From assembly GCF_020055635.1 (NCBI RefSeq), contig NZ_JAIPUT010000010.1, forward strand, positions 41,838 through 105,837: a DNA stretch of 64,000 nucleotides. Reading direction: 5' to 3'. The first letter of the stretch is position 1; the number at the start of each line of letters is the position of its first letter. The position numbers and the translations under genes were made by a program. A model generated the notes under the pieces. That model saw nothing but the letters and a program-made list of their open reading frames with translations. It ran no database searches and was not told the origin of the DNA. Below are positions 25,386 to 35,950 of the stretch, in pieces. The stretch is from Marivita sp. Lineage in GTDB: Bacteria > Pseudomonadota > Alphaproteobacteria > Rhodobacterales > Rhodobacteraceae.

Positions 25386-26165
25386 ATGACCGAAGACTAT
25401 ATCCTTGGAAACCTCGACCTGGCGAGCATTTCGCTCTGGTTGTTTTTCATTTTCTTCGTCGGACTCGTTATCTGGATCCAGCGCGAGAACCAGCGCGAAG
25501 GCTATCCGCTGATCGACGAGGACGGCAGCCAGGCGGATGCGGGCAGCGTGTTTCCGAGCCCGGCCGACAAGACTTTCAAACTGCCGCATGGCCGTGGCGA
25601 ATACATCGTTCCGTCGGGCCAGACACCCGAGCGAACGGATATCGACGGCAAGCTGACCAGGGCGTTCGAAAGTGGCGGCTTCCCGTTCGACCCGGTGGGC
25701 GATCCGCTGGCTGATGGTGTCGGTCCGGGCAGCTGGGCGCCGCGCCGCGACGAGCCCGAGCTTGACGGACACGGCCATCCGAAGATCATTCCGATGTCGG
25801 GCAGCGAAAGCTTTCGCGTGTCGGCCGGTCGTGATCCGCGCGGATTGCCGGTTGTCGCCGGAGACGGCGCCATCGTCGGCAAGATCAGCGACATGTGGAT
25901 CGACGAGCCGGAACAGCTTGTCCGTTTCCTCGAGATCGAGCTTGACGCCGAATACGGGGGCGGATCGCGCCTTGTGCCGATCACCTTTACCCGCATCTGG
26001 GGCAACCGCGTGAAGATCAGGTCGATCTTTGGCGAACACTTCGCCGGTGTTCCCAAGCTTGCGGCAGCGCAGCAGATCACCAAGCTCGAAGAAGACAAGA
26101 TCAGTGCCTATTACGGGGGCGGAACGCTTTATGCGAGCAAGGCCCGTCTGGAGCCACAGCTCTGA
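25386..26165 (+). CDS. puhA: Photosynthetic reaction centre H subunit
   Basis: MTEDYILGNLDLASISLWLFFIFFVGLVIWIQRENQREGYPL. Confidence 0.98.
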   Translation: MTEDYILGNLDLASISLWLFFIFFVGLVIWIQRENQREGYPLIDEDGSQADAGSVFPSPADKTFKLPHGRGEYIVPSGQTPERTDIDGKLTRAFESGGFPFDPVGDPLADGVGPGSWAPRRDEPELDGHGHPKIIPMSGSESFRVSAGRDPRGLPVVAGDGAIVGKISDMWIDEPEQLVRFLEIELDAEYGGGSRLVPITFTRIWGNRVKIRSIFGEHFAGVPKLAAAQQITKLEEDKISAYYGGGTLYASKARLEPQL

Positions 26166-26198
26166 TCCGAACAGCCAGGACGACAAAGGGGAACCACA

Positions 26199-26834
26199 AT
26201 GCCACATGACGATTTTCAGGTAGAACCGGTCAAGGGCCTGCCAGAGACACCTCCCGAAGGGGAAGTGATCCTCTGGCAGGGCAAGCCGGATTGGTGGGCT
26301 CTGTCCAAGGAGTCGCTGAACCTGCTCTGGGTCGCGGGGTATTTCGTGTTCCTCGCCGCCTGGCGGTTCGTCGCCGTCATCGACCTGATGCCCCTGGGCC
26401 AGGCCATCTGGGCCTCCGTTCCGTTCCTGATCCTGGGAGGTATCGTTTGTGGCTTGTTGCTGGGCATCGCCTTTGCGCAGGCGCATTACACGATCTACAC
26501 GGTCACCAACCGTCGCGTCGCGATGCGGATCGGGGCGGCCCTTACGGTGACCTTGAACCTGCCCTACACCCAGATCGGCTCGGCCAACCTGGACCTGCGC
26601 AAGTCGGGCACGGGGACAATCGCCTTCGATCTTCTGGGAGACACGAGGATCAGCTACCTGGTCTGCTGGCCGCATGTGCGCCCGTGGCGGATTTCTCCGA
26701 CGCAGCCCGCGCTGCGCTGCATCCCGGATGCCAGGAGAATTGCCGCGATGATCTCTGAAGCGGCTCAGGCCCGCGTGTCGACACCGCAGGTCGAACGCGC
26801 CCCGGCGGCACCCAGTGCCGTTGCTGCGGAATAA
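26199..26834 (+). CDS. puhB: PuhB, photosynthetic complex assembly (PH-domain) protein
   Basis: FQVEPVKGLPETPPEGEVILWQGKPDWWAL; 2-3 TM; position after puhA. Confidence 0.93.
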   Translation: MPHDDFQVEPVKGLPETPPEGEVILWQGKPDWWALSKESLNLLWVAGYFVFLAAWRFVAVIDLMPLGQAIWASVPFLILGGIVCGLLLGIAFAQAHYTIYTVTNRRVAMRIGAALTVTLNLPYTQIGSANLDLRKSGTGTIAFDLLGDTRISYLVCWPHVRPWRISPTQPALRCIPDARRIAAMISEAAQARVSTPQVERAPAAPSAVAAE

Positions 26835-26845
26835 GGAGCGGGATC

Positions 26846-27313
26846 ATGGGAACCCAGACACTCGACAAGGCCCGCATCCACGCCACCGAACGGGAACTCG
26901 TGCCGCGCCTGTTCGTGCGGGCGATGTTCGGAATGGTGATGATCTGCCTCGTCATGGTCAGCCTCTACCGCTGGATGGACGGGCCGGTGCAATACACCGC
27001 GCCGGACTCTCCGGTGGTGATCGAAAAGGTGCTTTACCTCGAAGGCAATATGAGCGGATCGGCACAGGTCTTTGCCGAAGACAAGTCGCTGATTGCCGCC
27101 TACACTCCGGAAGAAGGAGGATTCCTCTCGGGCATCTGGAGGGTCCTGCAAAGGGAACGCACCAATGCGCGCGTCGCACTTGATGGTCCGGTGATCGTCC
27201 GGGCGCGGGAGAATAACCGTCTTGAGATCTTTGATCCCAGCACGGGATGGGGGGCCGACCTCATGGGGTTCGGCGCCGACAACTCGGCAGCTTTCGCCAG
27301 GCTGCTGAACTAA
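26846..27313 (+). CDS. puhC: PuhC, photosynthetic complex assembly protein
   Basis: 155 aa with N-terminal TM (LFVRAMFGMVMICLVMVSLYRWMDGP); position after puhB. Confidence 0.9.
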   Translation: MGTQTLDKARIHATERELVPRLFVRAMFGMVMICLVMVSLYRWMDGPVQYTAPDSPVVIEKVLYLEGNMSGSAQVFAEDKSLIAAYTPEEGGFLSGIWRVLQRERTNARVALDGPVIVRARENNRLEIFDPSTGWGADLMGFGADNSAAFARLLN

Positions 27314-27331
27314 CCGAAAGGGAATCGGACA

Positions 27332-27628
27332 ATGGGTTTGTTGACCAAAGATATCGAAAGGGCGCCGTGCACGGTGGAAATCAGCCACTGTTTCGAGAGC
27401 CTTCATGCGCATGTGCGCTTCAACAATGGTGCGGTGATCTATCCGGGGGACGAAGTGAAGGTCCAGGGACCCGAGATCATGGCGCCGTTCGGAGAGGTTG
27501 TCAGCGAAGACCGCGAAGCGATCATCTTCCGGGCCTCCAAGCTCGAACAGCTCTGGACCCGCCTCACGGGCGATTTCGAAGTTATGGAGCTTTGCGAGTT
27601 TTCCTTCTCCGAGGAGGTGACGCTGTGA
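27332..27628 (+). CDS. Small hypothetical protein of the puh-acsF operon
   Basis: 98 aa acidic protein (MGLLTKDIERAPCTVEISHCFESLHAHVRFNN...); stop overlaps the acsF GTG start. Confidence 0.85.
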   Translation: MGLLTKDIERAPCTVEISHCFESLHAHVRFNNGAVIYPGDEVKVQGPEIMAPFGEVVSEDREAIIFRASKLEQLWTRLTGDFEVMELCEFSFSEEVTL

Positions 27629-28749
27629 ACATCCAAGCCACGCACTCCGCCGACGCCACGACCGTCGAAGAGGGACTCGCCATCCAGGAAGAACAGGCGA
27701 AGTTCGACAGCAAGGCGGCGACCGAAGTCGCGATGCAGAACACGCTTCTGACGCCGCGCTTCTACACCACCGATTTCGACGAACTTGACGCGATCAATGT
27801 CGATGGCATCCGCGAAGAGTGGGATCAGCTGATCGCGCAGATGGTTGCCGACCCGAACAAGGGTCACTTCAAGAAGAACGAAGACTGGGACCACGTCGAT
27901 TGGGAGAACATGGAACCGGGACTCAAGAAAGAGTTCATCGACTTCCTGATCTCGAGCTGCACTGCGGAATTCTCGGGCTGCGTCCTCTATAAGGAGATGA
28001 AGCGGCGTGGGAACAACAAGGACATTACCCAGCTGTTCCAGCTCATGGCGCGCGACGAGGCCCGCCATGCCGGGTTCATCAACGACGCGCTGCGCGAAGC
28101 GGGGGTCGCGGTGAATCTGGGCTTCCTGACGCAGAAGAAGAAATACACCTATTTCCGGCCCAAGTTCATCTATTACGCTACCTACCTGTCGGAAAAGATC
28201 GGCTACGCGCGGTATATCACGATCTTCCGTCACCTTCAGGAACACCCCGAGCACCGGTTCCACCCGATTTTCAAGTGGTTCGAGGAATGGTGCAACGATG
28301 AGTTCAGCCACGGTGAAGCGTTTGCGCTGTTGATGAAGACCGATCCCAAACTCACTTCGGGCAAGAACGTCTACTGGATCAAGTTCTTCCTCACGGCGGT
28401 CTATGCCACGATGTATGTGCGCGACCACCAGCGGCCGAAGTTCCACGAGGCGCTGGGCGTCGATCCGGATTGGTACGCGCATGAGGTGTTCACCAAGACA
28501 TCGACCCTGACACAGCAGATTTTCCCGATCACGCTGGATATCGAGCATCCGCGCTGGCAGCCGACGCTGGAAAAGCTGCAGCGCGCCAATGTGCAGATTG
28601 CCGAAGCGAAGGCGGAAGGTGGCCTGGGTGGCAAGCTTCGGGAATGGGCCGGATCGGCAAAGGCGGCGATGTGCTTTGTGTCGCTGTACACCATTCCGGC
28701 GCAGAAGCATCAGGTGCCCGAAACGACCCGGCTGGTGCCGGCATATTGA
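27625..28749 (+). CDS. acsF: Aerobic magnesium-protoporphyrin IX monomethyl ester (oxidative) cyclase
   Basis: NTLLTPRFYTTDFDELDAINVDGIREEWDQLIAQM...; diiron ligand pattern DEARHAGF; GTG start overlapping previous TGA. Confidence 0.96.
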   Translation: MNIQATHSADATTVEEGLAIQEEQAKFDSKAATEVAMQNTLLTPRFYTTDFDELDAINVDGIREEWDQLIAQMVADPNKGHFKKNEDWDHVDWENMEPGLKKEFIDFLISSCTAEFSGCVLYKEMKRRGNNKDITQLFQLMARDEARHAGFINDALREAGVAVNLGFLTQKKKYTYFRPKFIYYATYLSEKIGYARYITIFRHLQEHPEHRFHPIFKWFEEWCNDEFSHGEAFALLMKTDPKLTSGKNVYWIKFFLTAVYATMYVRDHQRPKFHEALGVDPDWYAHEVFTKTSTLTQQIFPITLDIEHPRWQPTLEKLQRANVQIAEAKAEGGLGGKLREWAGSAKAAMCFVSLYTIPAQKHQVPETTRLVPAY

Positions 28750-28755
28750 GCGGTT

Positions 28756-28797
28756 TCGCCGCCTGACGGCGGCGACCGGGTGGGGGCCAGCCCCCAC
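28756..28797 (+). promoter_or_regulatory. Tandem hairpins between acsF and puhE followed by CCCCCGGCATATTTGGAAAGAGAAGAAG tail
   Basis: TCGCCGCC-TGAC-GGCGGCGA and TGGGGGC-CA-GCCCCCA stems. Confidence 0.55.
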
Positions 28798-28836
28798 ACC
28801 CCCGGCATATTTGGAAAGAGAAGAAGGACAAGACGC

Positions 28837-29658
28837 GTGTTGAATGATCCCTGGATTGCAGCCCTCGTGGCGCTTTTCGTCTGGTGGTTTTCCACCGGGG
28901 CGATCCTGGTGGTCGTGAAATACGCAGACCGGCACGGGGTTGGATTTGGTCGCGCGTTGACCTGGGCCGCGTTGCCGGTGTTCTTTCTGGGTGCCTACGG
29001 CATCTGGGCGTCGGCCGAGCTCGACAGCACTGCGGCGGCCTATCATGCCTTTCTTGCGGCCCTGGCGCTTTGGGCCTGGATCGAGATGGCCTTTCTGACC
29101 GGCACGATCACCGGGCCGAACGTGCACGAGTGCCGCGCCGATATTCCCGAATGGGAACGGTTCATCCGCGCCTGGGGAACGATTGCGTATCACGAGATGT
29201 TGCTGGCCGCGACGCTGATCGGGCTTTGGCTGTTCACCCTGGATGCGGTGAACAGCTTTGGCTTCTGGACCTTTGCGGTGCTGTTCTTTGCCCGCGTGTC
29301 TGCCAAGCTGAACCTGTTCCTGGGCGTACCCAAGATCAACACAGAATTCCTGCCGCAGCCGCTTGCCCATCTGCCCAGTCACTTCCGCCATGCCAAGATG
29401 AACTGGTTGTTCCCGATCTCGGTCAGCGCGCTGACCTTTGCCGTTGCCTGCTGGCTGGAACGGATTTATTCCGCCACGTCCCTGGGCGATACGATCGGCT
29501 TTGCCCTGTTGGCTGCCATGACCGCGCTCGCATTGCTCGAGCATTGGTTCATGGTGCTGCCGCTGCCCGACGAAAAACTCTGGCGCTGGATGATACCCGC
29601 GCCCAAATCAAAACAACAAGACAAGACGATACGAACGGAGGACGCCCATGGACTTTGA
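28837..29658 (+). CDS. puhE: PuhE, putative photosynthetic complex assembly protein 2 (DUF3623)
   Basis: Multi-TM protein, [18 protein letters not shown]...[27 protein letters not shown] start inferred. Confidence 0.92.
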   Translation: MLNDPWIAALVALFVWWFSTGAILVVVKYADRHGVGFGRALTWAALPVFFLGAYGIWASAELDSTAAAYHAFLAALALWAWIEMAFLTGTITGPNVHECRADIPEWERFIRAWGTIAYHEMLLAATLIGLWLFTLDAVNSFGFWTFAVLFFARVSAKLNLFLGVPKINTEFLPQPLAHLPSHFRHAKMNWLFPISVSALTFAVACWLERIYSATSLGDTIGFALLAAMTALALLEHWFMVLPLPDEKLWRWMIPAPKSKQQDKTIRTEDAHGL

Positions 29659-30862
29659 CAGCCTGTTCAATGCCCAGATCGATACCCTGAAAGAGGAGGG
29701 GAACTATCGCATCTTTGCCGAGCTGGAGCGCAAATGTGGCGCGTTTCCGCGAGCCAAGTCGCATGATGCCGACTGCCCCGATGAGGTGACGGTCTGGTGT
29801 TCCAACGATTACCTTGGCATGGGTCAGCATCCCGATGTCATCAAGTCGATGCAGGACGCGGTGGGCGAGAATGGTTGCGGCGCCGGTGGCACACGCAACA
29901 TCAGCGGCACCAACCACCAGCACAAGCTTCTGGAAACCGAACTCGCCGACCTGCATGGCAAGGATGCGGCGCTGCTCTTTACCTCGGGCTACGTGTCGAA
30001 CTGGGCTGCGCTGTCGACGCTCGGGTCGCGTCTGCCGGACGCGGTGATCCTGTCGGACGAGCTTAATCATGCGTCAATGATCGAAGGCATCCGACACAGC
30101 CGCGCGAACAAGGTGATCTGGAAGCACAACGATCCCGAAGACCTTGATCGCAAGCTGGCCGCGCTGCCCTCGAATGCGACCAAGATCGTGGCGTTCGAGT
30201 CGGTCTATTCGATGGATGGCGACATCTGCCCGATGAAGGAAATCGTCGAAGTGGCCGAGAAGCATGGCGCGATGACCTATCTCGACGAGGTACACGCGGT
30301 CGGCATGTATGGCCCGCGCGGTGGCGGTGTGTCCGAGCGTGAAGGACTGGCGGACCGGATCACGCTCATCGAAGGCACACTTGGCAAGGCCTTTGGCGTC
30401 ATGGGCGGATACATCACCGGCTCCGAGGCGATGTGCGATTTCATCCGATCGTTTTCGAGCGGGTTCATCTTCACGACCGCCTTGCCGCCGGCGGTGGCCG
30501 CCGCGGCCCGCACTTCCATCCAGCATCTCAAGCGGAGTGACACCGAACGCCATCGGCAACGGATTCAGGTCGCAAGATTGCGCAAACGGCTGGATGACAT
30601 GGGTATCCCGCATCTGGATAATCCGAGCCACATCATCCCGGTGATGATCAAGGATCCGGTGAAATGCCGGATGCTTGCCGACATCCTTATGCAGGATTAC
30701 GGCATCTACGTGCAGCCGATCAACTATCCCACAGTGCCCAAAGGCACGGAGCGCCTGCGGTTCACGCCGGGTCCGCTTCATTCGGACGCAGATATCGAGC
30801 ATCTTGTTCAGGCTCTGGCAACCCTCTGGAAACAATGTGCAATTGCGCATCAGGTTGCTTGA
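29648..30862 (+). CDS. hemA: 5-aminolevulinate synthase
   Basis: [49 protein letters not shown] alpha-oxoamine synthase. Confidence 0.97.
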   Translation: MDFDSLFNAQIDTLKEEGNYRIFAELERKCGAFPRAKSHDADCPDEVTVWCSNDYLGMGQHPDVIKSMQDAVGENGCGAGGTRNISGTNHQHKLLETELADLHGKDAALLFTSGYVSNWAALSTLGSRLPDAVILSDELNHASMIEGIRHSRANKVIWKHNDPEDLDRKLAALPSNATKIVAFESVYSMDGDICPMKEIVEVAEKHGAMTYLDEVHAVGMYGPRGGGVSEREGLADRITLIEGTLGKAFGVMGGYITGSEAMCDFIRSFSSGFIFTTALPPAVAAAARTSIQHLKRSDTERHRQRIQVARLRKRLDDMGIPHLDNPSHIIPVMIKDPVKCRMLADILMQDYGIYVQPINYPTVPKGTERLRFTPGPLHSDADIEHLVQALATLWKQCAIAHQVA

Positions 30863-30969
30863 CTCGAGGCGCGACCCATTTAGGTGATATGGAACCACAC
30901 AGGTTTGCTATTGGTTATCAAGCCAAGTGCGCGTTAGTTTGCGCGGGAACACGAAAGAGGAGTTCACCA

Positions 30970-31410
30970 ATGAAGTTGATGATCGCAACTGCGGCGATGA
31001 TGCTGGCGGGATCGGGTGCAGCTTTCGCACAAGATGTCGAAGCCGGCGAAAGAGAATTCAACAAGTGCAAATCCTGCCACATGATCGTGGCTGAGGACGG
31101 CACCGAGATCGTCAGGGGCGGTCGCACTGGCCCCAACCTTTGGAACGTGATCGGCCGCCAAGCTGGCACAGTCGAAGACTTCCGCTATGGCGACGCCATT
31201 GTCGAGGCGGGCGAGCAGGGGCTGGTCTGGAACGAAGAGACCTTTACCGCCTACGTGCAGGACCCCAAGGGATTTCTCGCCGAGTATCTGGATGACAGCA
31301 GCGTTCGGTCGAAAATGTCGTTCCGTCTGCGCAGCGGTATGGAAGATGTCTACGCTTATCTGGCTTCCGTCAGCCCTGACGCGCCGACAGGTGACGACAC
31401 AGGGTCCTGA
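30970..31410 (+). CDS. cycA: Cytochrome c2
   Basis: Signal peptide MKLMIATAAMMLAGSGAAFAQD, heme motif CKSCH; downstream of hemA. Confidence 0.88.
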   Translation: MKLMIATAAMMLAGSGAAFAQDVEAGEREFNKCKSCHMIVAEDGTEIVRGGRTGPNLWNVIGRQAGTVEDFRYGDAIVEAGEQGLVWNEETFTAYVQDPKGFLAEYLDDSSVRSKMSFRLRSGMEDVYAYLASVSPDAPTGDDTGS

Positions 31411-31434
31411 CACGGTCCATGTTTGCTGAAACAG

Positions 31435-31465
31435 GGGGCGCGCTGACACGGCGCGCCCCTCTTTT
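31435..31465 (+). terminator. Intrinsic terminator after cycA
   Basis: GGGGCGCGC-TGACACG-GCGCGCCCC followed by TCTTTT. Confidence 0.85.
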
Positions 31466-31550
31466 CGTGCAGGATCGCCTGGGTCGAGTTGACCTGCATT
31501 TCCTCCTCACGCAAAAGACACGAAACAAGCACAAGTAAAAGGTGAGTGCC

Positions 31551-32867
31551 ATGAAGATTGCGATGATAGGGACCGGCTATGTCGGTCTGGTATCCGGGGT
31601 GTGCTTTTCGGATTTCGGCCACCACGTCGTCTGCGTGGACAAGGATCAGCGCAAGATCGACATGCTCGAACGTGGAGAGGTTCCGATATACGAGCCCGGA
31701 CTCGACACCTTGATGGCCAAGAATGTCGAGGCCGGGCGTCTGGAGTTCACCCGCGATCTCGCGGCGGCGATCGATGGAGCCGAGGCGGTCTTCATCGCGG
31801 TTGGCACACCGACGCGCCGGGGGGATGGCCATGCGGACCTGTCCTACGTCATGGCGGCGGCCGAGGAGATCGCCAAGGCCGCCAAGGATTACGTGGTCAT
31901 CGTGACCAAATCGACTGTTCCCGTCGGCACCAACCGCAAGGTGCGCGACGTGGTGGCCGCGGCCAATCCGGAGCTTGATTTCGACGTCGCCTCCAATCCC
32001 GAATTCCTGCGCGAAGGTGCGGCGATCGACGATTTCATGAAGCCGGATCGTGTGGTTGTCGGCGTCGAAACCGACCGCGCTGCGGCGGTCATGTCGGACA
32101 TCTACCGTCCGCTCTATTTGCGGGATTTTCCGATTGTCACGACCGATCTGGAATCCGCCGAGATGATCAAATACGCGGCCAACGCGTTTCTGGCGACCAA
32201 GATCACCTTCATCAACGAGATTGCGGCCTTGTGCGAAAAGGTCGGCGCGGACGTCAAGCAAGTGTCCAAGGGCATGGGCATGGACAACCGCATCGGCAAC
32301 AAGTTCCTGCATGCCGGCCCCGGCTATGGCGGGTCGTGTTTTCCCAAGGACACCAAGGCATTGGCCCGTATCGGGCAGGAACATGCCAGCCCGATGTACA
32401 TCACCGAAGCAGTGATCGCGGTCAATGAAGACACCAAGCGCCGGATGATCCACAAATTGCAGGAACTCTGTGGCGGTTCCTTCAACGGCAAGACGGTGGC
32501 GGTGTTGGGCGTGACCTTCAAGCCAAACACCGACGACATGCGCGACGCGCCGGCGCTGACCATCGTGCCCGCTCTGGTCGGCGGAGGCGCCAAGGTGCGT
32601 GTCAGCGACCCGCAGGGTCAACGCGAGGGAGAGGCGCTCTTGCCGGGCGTGCAGTGGCAGGAGGATCCTTACGAAGCTGTCCAGGGGGCGGATCTGCTGG
32701 TGCTCCTGACGGAATGGAATGAATTCCGCGCGCTGGACCTGAGCCAGATCGCCAAGAGCATGGCCCGCCCGGCCATGGCCGACCTGCGCAACATCTACAA
32801 CGTCGAAGTGGTCAGGGAAGCCGGTTTCGTGGCCTATGAAAGCGTCGGGCGAATCGGGTTGTCCTGA
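31551..32867 (+). CDS. ugd: UDP-glucose 6-dehydrogenase
   Basis: MKIAMIGTGYVGLVSGVCFSDFGHHVVCVDKD; GPGYGGSCFPKDTKAL active-site motif. Confidence 0.96.
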   Translation: MKIAMIGTGYVGLVSGVCFSDFGHHVVCVDKDQRKIDMLERGEVPIYEPGLDTLMAKNVEAGRLEFTRDLAAAIDGAEAVFIAVGTPTRRGDGHADLSYVMAAAEEIAKAAKDYVVIVTKSTVPVGTNRKVRDVVAAANPELDFDVASNPEFLREGAAIDDFMKPDRVVVGVETDRAAAVMSDIYRPLYLRDFPIVTTDLESAEMIKYAANAFLATKITFINEIAALCEKVGADVKQVSKGMGMDNRIGNKFLHAGPGYGGSCFPKDTKALARIGQEHASPMYITEAVIAVNEDTKRRMIHKLQELCGGSFNGKTVAVLGVTFKPNTDDMRDAPALTIVPALVGGGAKVRVSDPQGQREGEALLPGVQWQEDPYEAVQGADLLVLLTEWNEFRALDLSQIAKSMARPAMADLRNIYNVEVVREAGFVAYESVGRIGLS

Positions 32868-33318
32868 TCATGGCGCGCGTCGGTGCTGACCGCGCGCTAC
32901 CGCGATTTGCGGCGGAAATAGGGCGGCACTGACATCGCGTTGCGGGACAGTTCCGCTCGAAGCCACGCGATTGTTCCGGTAAACGGGTTTTCGTCGGCAA
33001 ATATGGCAAAAACCTTGGCGATCCGACACATTTCTGACAAATACGAACCTCTCGGGCGGGGGCTCAACACAGGTGCGGTCGTCAATGCGTCAGGTCTCTG
33101 ACATTGTCCACTCTCTCAAATTGCTCACGGGCACCGCGTCATGCGGGCAGATGACGCATGAGGATCACCCTTTTGCAGCGCAGGAGCTTCGGGTTTAACA
33201 CACCACAAGGCACGCGCCGGGGCGCGATTGGCAGCTACAACCAGTCGACGAGGTGAAGCGCTGCGTGCTGTGTGAGCGTCGGCAGACGCGCCCGAAGCTC
33301 CTGTCTGCCGTGTCCCGA

Positions 33319-33885
33319 TCAGCCAGCCGTGTCCCGCCCGAGGATCGTGCGCAGGATGTCCTTGGCATTATCCGACGCCCAATCGGCATCGCCACGCATC
33401 CGCGCGACTTCCTGACCTTCGGGGTTGAGGATGACCGTGATCGGCAGACCCAGAACGCTCATTTCCCGCGCCAGGCCGGATTTCGGATCGCGGTGAAGGG
33501 GAAGGTTCTCGACACCGATCTCGTCGAAGAAGGTGGTCATCGCGGGTGGGGGATTGCGGCCGGTGGCAATGGTCACGACGTCGAAATCCGCACCGCCGAA
33601 CTCGGTCTGCAATTCCGAGAGCATCGGCATTTCCTTGCGGCACGGTGCACACCACGTGGCCCAGAAATTCAGCAAGACCCACTTGCCCTTGTACTGGTCG
33701 AGCGACATTGGATCGCCCTCAAAGGTGGTGAACTCGGCCGTTCCGGCAGGTTGCGGAGTGCTGTGGAAGGTAAGTTTCTTCATGTCGCCGTCGCGCATGG
33801 CCTCGGCCTTGGACAGATCGGCCAGTGCCGGGTTTGCAAGCGCAACGAGGCCCGTATAGAGGATGGCGGCAAGTGTATTCTTCAT
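33319..33885 (-). CDS. TlpA-family thiol:disulfide interchange protein
   Basis: Signal peptide; [33 protein letters not shown]. Confidence 0.93.
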   Translation of the reverse strand: MKNTLAAILYTGLVALANPALADLSKAEAMRDGDMKKLTFHSTPQPAGTAEFTTFEGDPMSLDQYKGKWVLLNFWATWCAPCRKEMPMLSELQTEFGGADFDVVTIATGRNPPPAMTTFFDEIGVENLPLHRDPKSGLAREMSVLGLPITVILNPEGQEVARMRGDADWASDNAKDILRTILGRDTAG

Positions 33886-33908
33886 TTTCCCTCCGAAGGG
33901 GTAAGACC

Positions 33909-35300
33909 ATGTCCGACAAATCCTCGAACCAGATGTGGGGTGGCCGTTTTGCTGCCGGACCCGATGCGATCATGGAGGCGATCAATGCCTCGATCGGGTT
34001 CGACAAACGCATGGCGGCACAAGATATCGCCGGTTCAAGGGCTCACGCTGCGATGCTCGCAGCGCAAGATATCGTAACACCTAGCGATGCCGAAGCGATG
34101 CGGGAAGGCTTACTCACCGTTTTGTCAGAGATTGAAACAGGCGAGTTCGCCTTTTCGACCGCGCTTGAAGACATCCACATGAATGTCGAGGCACGGCTGA
34201 AAGAGGTGATCGGCGACCCGGCCGGGCGTTTGCACACGGGTCGGTCGCGCAACGATCAGGTGGCCACCGATTTCCGTCTTTGGGTGCGGGATCAGTTGGA
34301 TGCCGCAGCTTCTGGCCTGACCGCCTTGATAGGCGCTCTGGTGGCACAGGCCGATGCAGGCGCAGACTGGGTGATGCCGGGCTTTACCCATTTGCAGACC
34401 GCGCAGCCGGTGACATGGGGGCATCACATGATGGCCTATGTGGAGATGTTCGCCCGCGATCTGTCCCGCGTGCAGGACGCACGCCGCCGGATGAACGAAT
34501 CGCCTTTGGGCGCGGCCGCGCTGGCGGGCACCTCTTTCCCCATCGATCGGGACATGACCGCACAGGCGCTCGGCTTTGACCGGCCCATGGCCAACAGCCT
34601 CGATGCCGTCAGCGACCGCGACTTCGCGTTGGAATTCCTGAGCGTTGCCAGCATCAGCGCCATGCACCTCAGCCGCATGGCGGAAGAACTGGTGATCTGG
34701 TCGTCTGCGCAGTTCCGGTTTGTCACGCTGTCCGACCGGTTTTCGACCGGATCGTCGATCATGCCACAGAAGAAAAATCCCGACGCCGCGGAACTGATCC
34801 GCGCCAAGATCGGGCGTATTTTTGGTGCGAATGTCGCGCTCATGATGGTGATGAAGGGTCTTCCGCTGGCCTATTCCAAGGACATGCAGGAAGACAAGGA
34901 ACAGGTTTTCGATGCGGCCGACAACTGGATGCTGGCGCTGGCGGCGATGGAAGGCATGGTCAAGGACATGAGCGCCAACCGCGCCAACCTCGAAGCAGCG
35001 GCCTCGGCCGGGTTCTCGACAGCGACCGATCTTGCGGACTGGCTTGTCCGTACGCTCGACCTACCTTTCCGGGACGCGCATCATGTCACCGGATCCCTGG
35101 TGGCAATGGCGGAGAGAAAGGGATGCGATTTGCCGGATCTTAGCCTTGAGGACATGCAGTCGGTGCATGCAGAGATCACATCGGACGTGTTCGAGGTGTT
35201 GGGCGTTCACAACTCGGTTGCCAGCCGAACCAGCTATGGCGGAACTGCCCCGGTCAGGGTGCGGGAACAGGTCGCACGGTGGAAAGAGATACTGGAATGA
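33909..35300 (+). CDS. argH: Argininosuccinate lyase
   Basis: [50 protein letters not shown] signature. Confidence 0.97.
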   Translation: MSDKSSNQMWGGRFAAGPDAIMEAINASIGFDKRMAAQDIAGSRAHAAMLAAQDIVTPSDAEAMREGLLTVLSEIETGEFAFSTALEDIHMNVEARLKEVIGDPAGRLHTGRSRNDQVATDFRLWVRDQLDAAASGLTALIGALVAQADAGADWVMPGFTHLQTAQPVTWGHHMMAYVEMFARDLSRVQDARRRMNESPLGAAALAGTSFPIDRDMTAQALGFDRPMANSLDAVSDRDFALEFLSVASISAMHLSRMAEELVIWSSAQFRFVTLSDRFSTGSSIMPQKKNPDAAELIRAKIGRIFGANVALMMVMKGLPLAYSKDMQEDKEQVFDAADNWMLALAAMEGMVKDMSANRANLEAAASAGFSTATDLADWLVRTLDLPFRDAHHVTGSLVAMAERKGCDLPDLSLEDMQSVHAEITSDVFEVLGVHNSVASRTSYGGTAPVRVREQVARWKEILE

Positions 35301-35470
35301 TCCGCGGGATGCTTATCGGTGCGCTTTTTGCGCTGGCGGCCTGCGGGGCGGATGGTCCACCGATACGGCCGTCGGTCAACACCACCGTGTCCGTCGGCTC
35401 CGAAGGTGTCCGCACCTCCACGGGTGTGTCCGTGCGGTCCGGCCCGGTGACGGTCGGGGGACGGTTCTGA
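35297..35470 (+). CDS. Small putative lipoprotein
   Basis: [57 protein letters not shown]; lipobox LAAC; ATGA overlap with argH. Confidence 0.75.
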   Translation: MIRGMLIGALFALAACGADGPPIRPSVNTTVSVGSEGVRTSTGVSVRSGPVTVGGRF

Positions 35471-35790
35471 TGTCCCCGATGCGCTGGATCTACCTTGCGC
35501 TCGCCATTTGGGGCGCGATCCACCCGATGTATTATTTCGTCTCGTGGTTCCAGGAAAACGGCTGGTCGCTGGGTGCGATGATCGACGCGTGGTATGTCAA
35601 TGATGCCACCACCGGGCTGACATGGGATCTGACGATCGCGGCGGTCTCGTTGACCATCTGGATCATTGCCGAGGTTGCGGTGCGCCGCAACTGGTCGGCG
35701 CTGATCGCAATTCCCGCCACCTATTGCATCGGCGTCAGCTGCGGACTGCCGCTTTACCTGTTCTTGCGCTCCAGGCCGATCACCCCGTAG
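35470..35790 (+). CDS. DUF2834-like small membrane protein
   Basis: [64 protein letters not shown]. Confidence 0.8.
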   Translation: MSPMRWIYLALAIWGAIHPMYYFVSWFQENGWSLGAMIDAWYVNDATTGLTWDLTIAAVSLTIWIIAEVAVRRNWSALIAIPATYCIGVSCGLPLYLFLRSRPITP

Positions 35791-35950
35791 GCCGCTTTGG
35801 ATTGCGGATGTCGCCGCAAAGCCGGGGTGAACGAGCGCTCCATCATCGCGGCGGTCCGTGGCGTTTTGACGAATATTCGATAGCAGACGCAAGGGCTGGC
35901 ACAAAGCCGCGCGCTGCGTTACTGCGGCGCGGTCTGTTCTGGAGGCGGCC

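Noticed and set aside
27439-29544. 701-aa minus-strand ORF antisense to the acsF/puhE region
   Set aside because: High-GC antisense frame, no recognisable motif, covers well-identified plus-strand genes.
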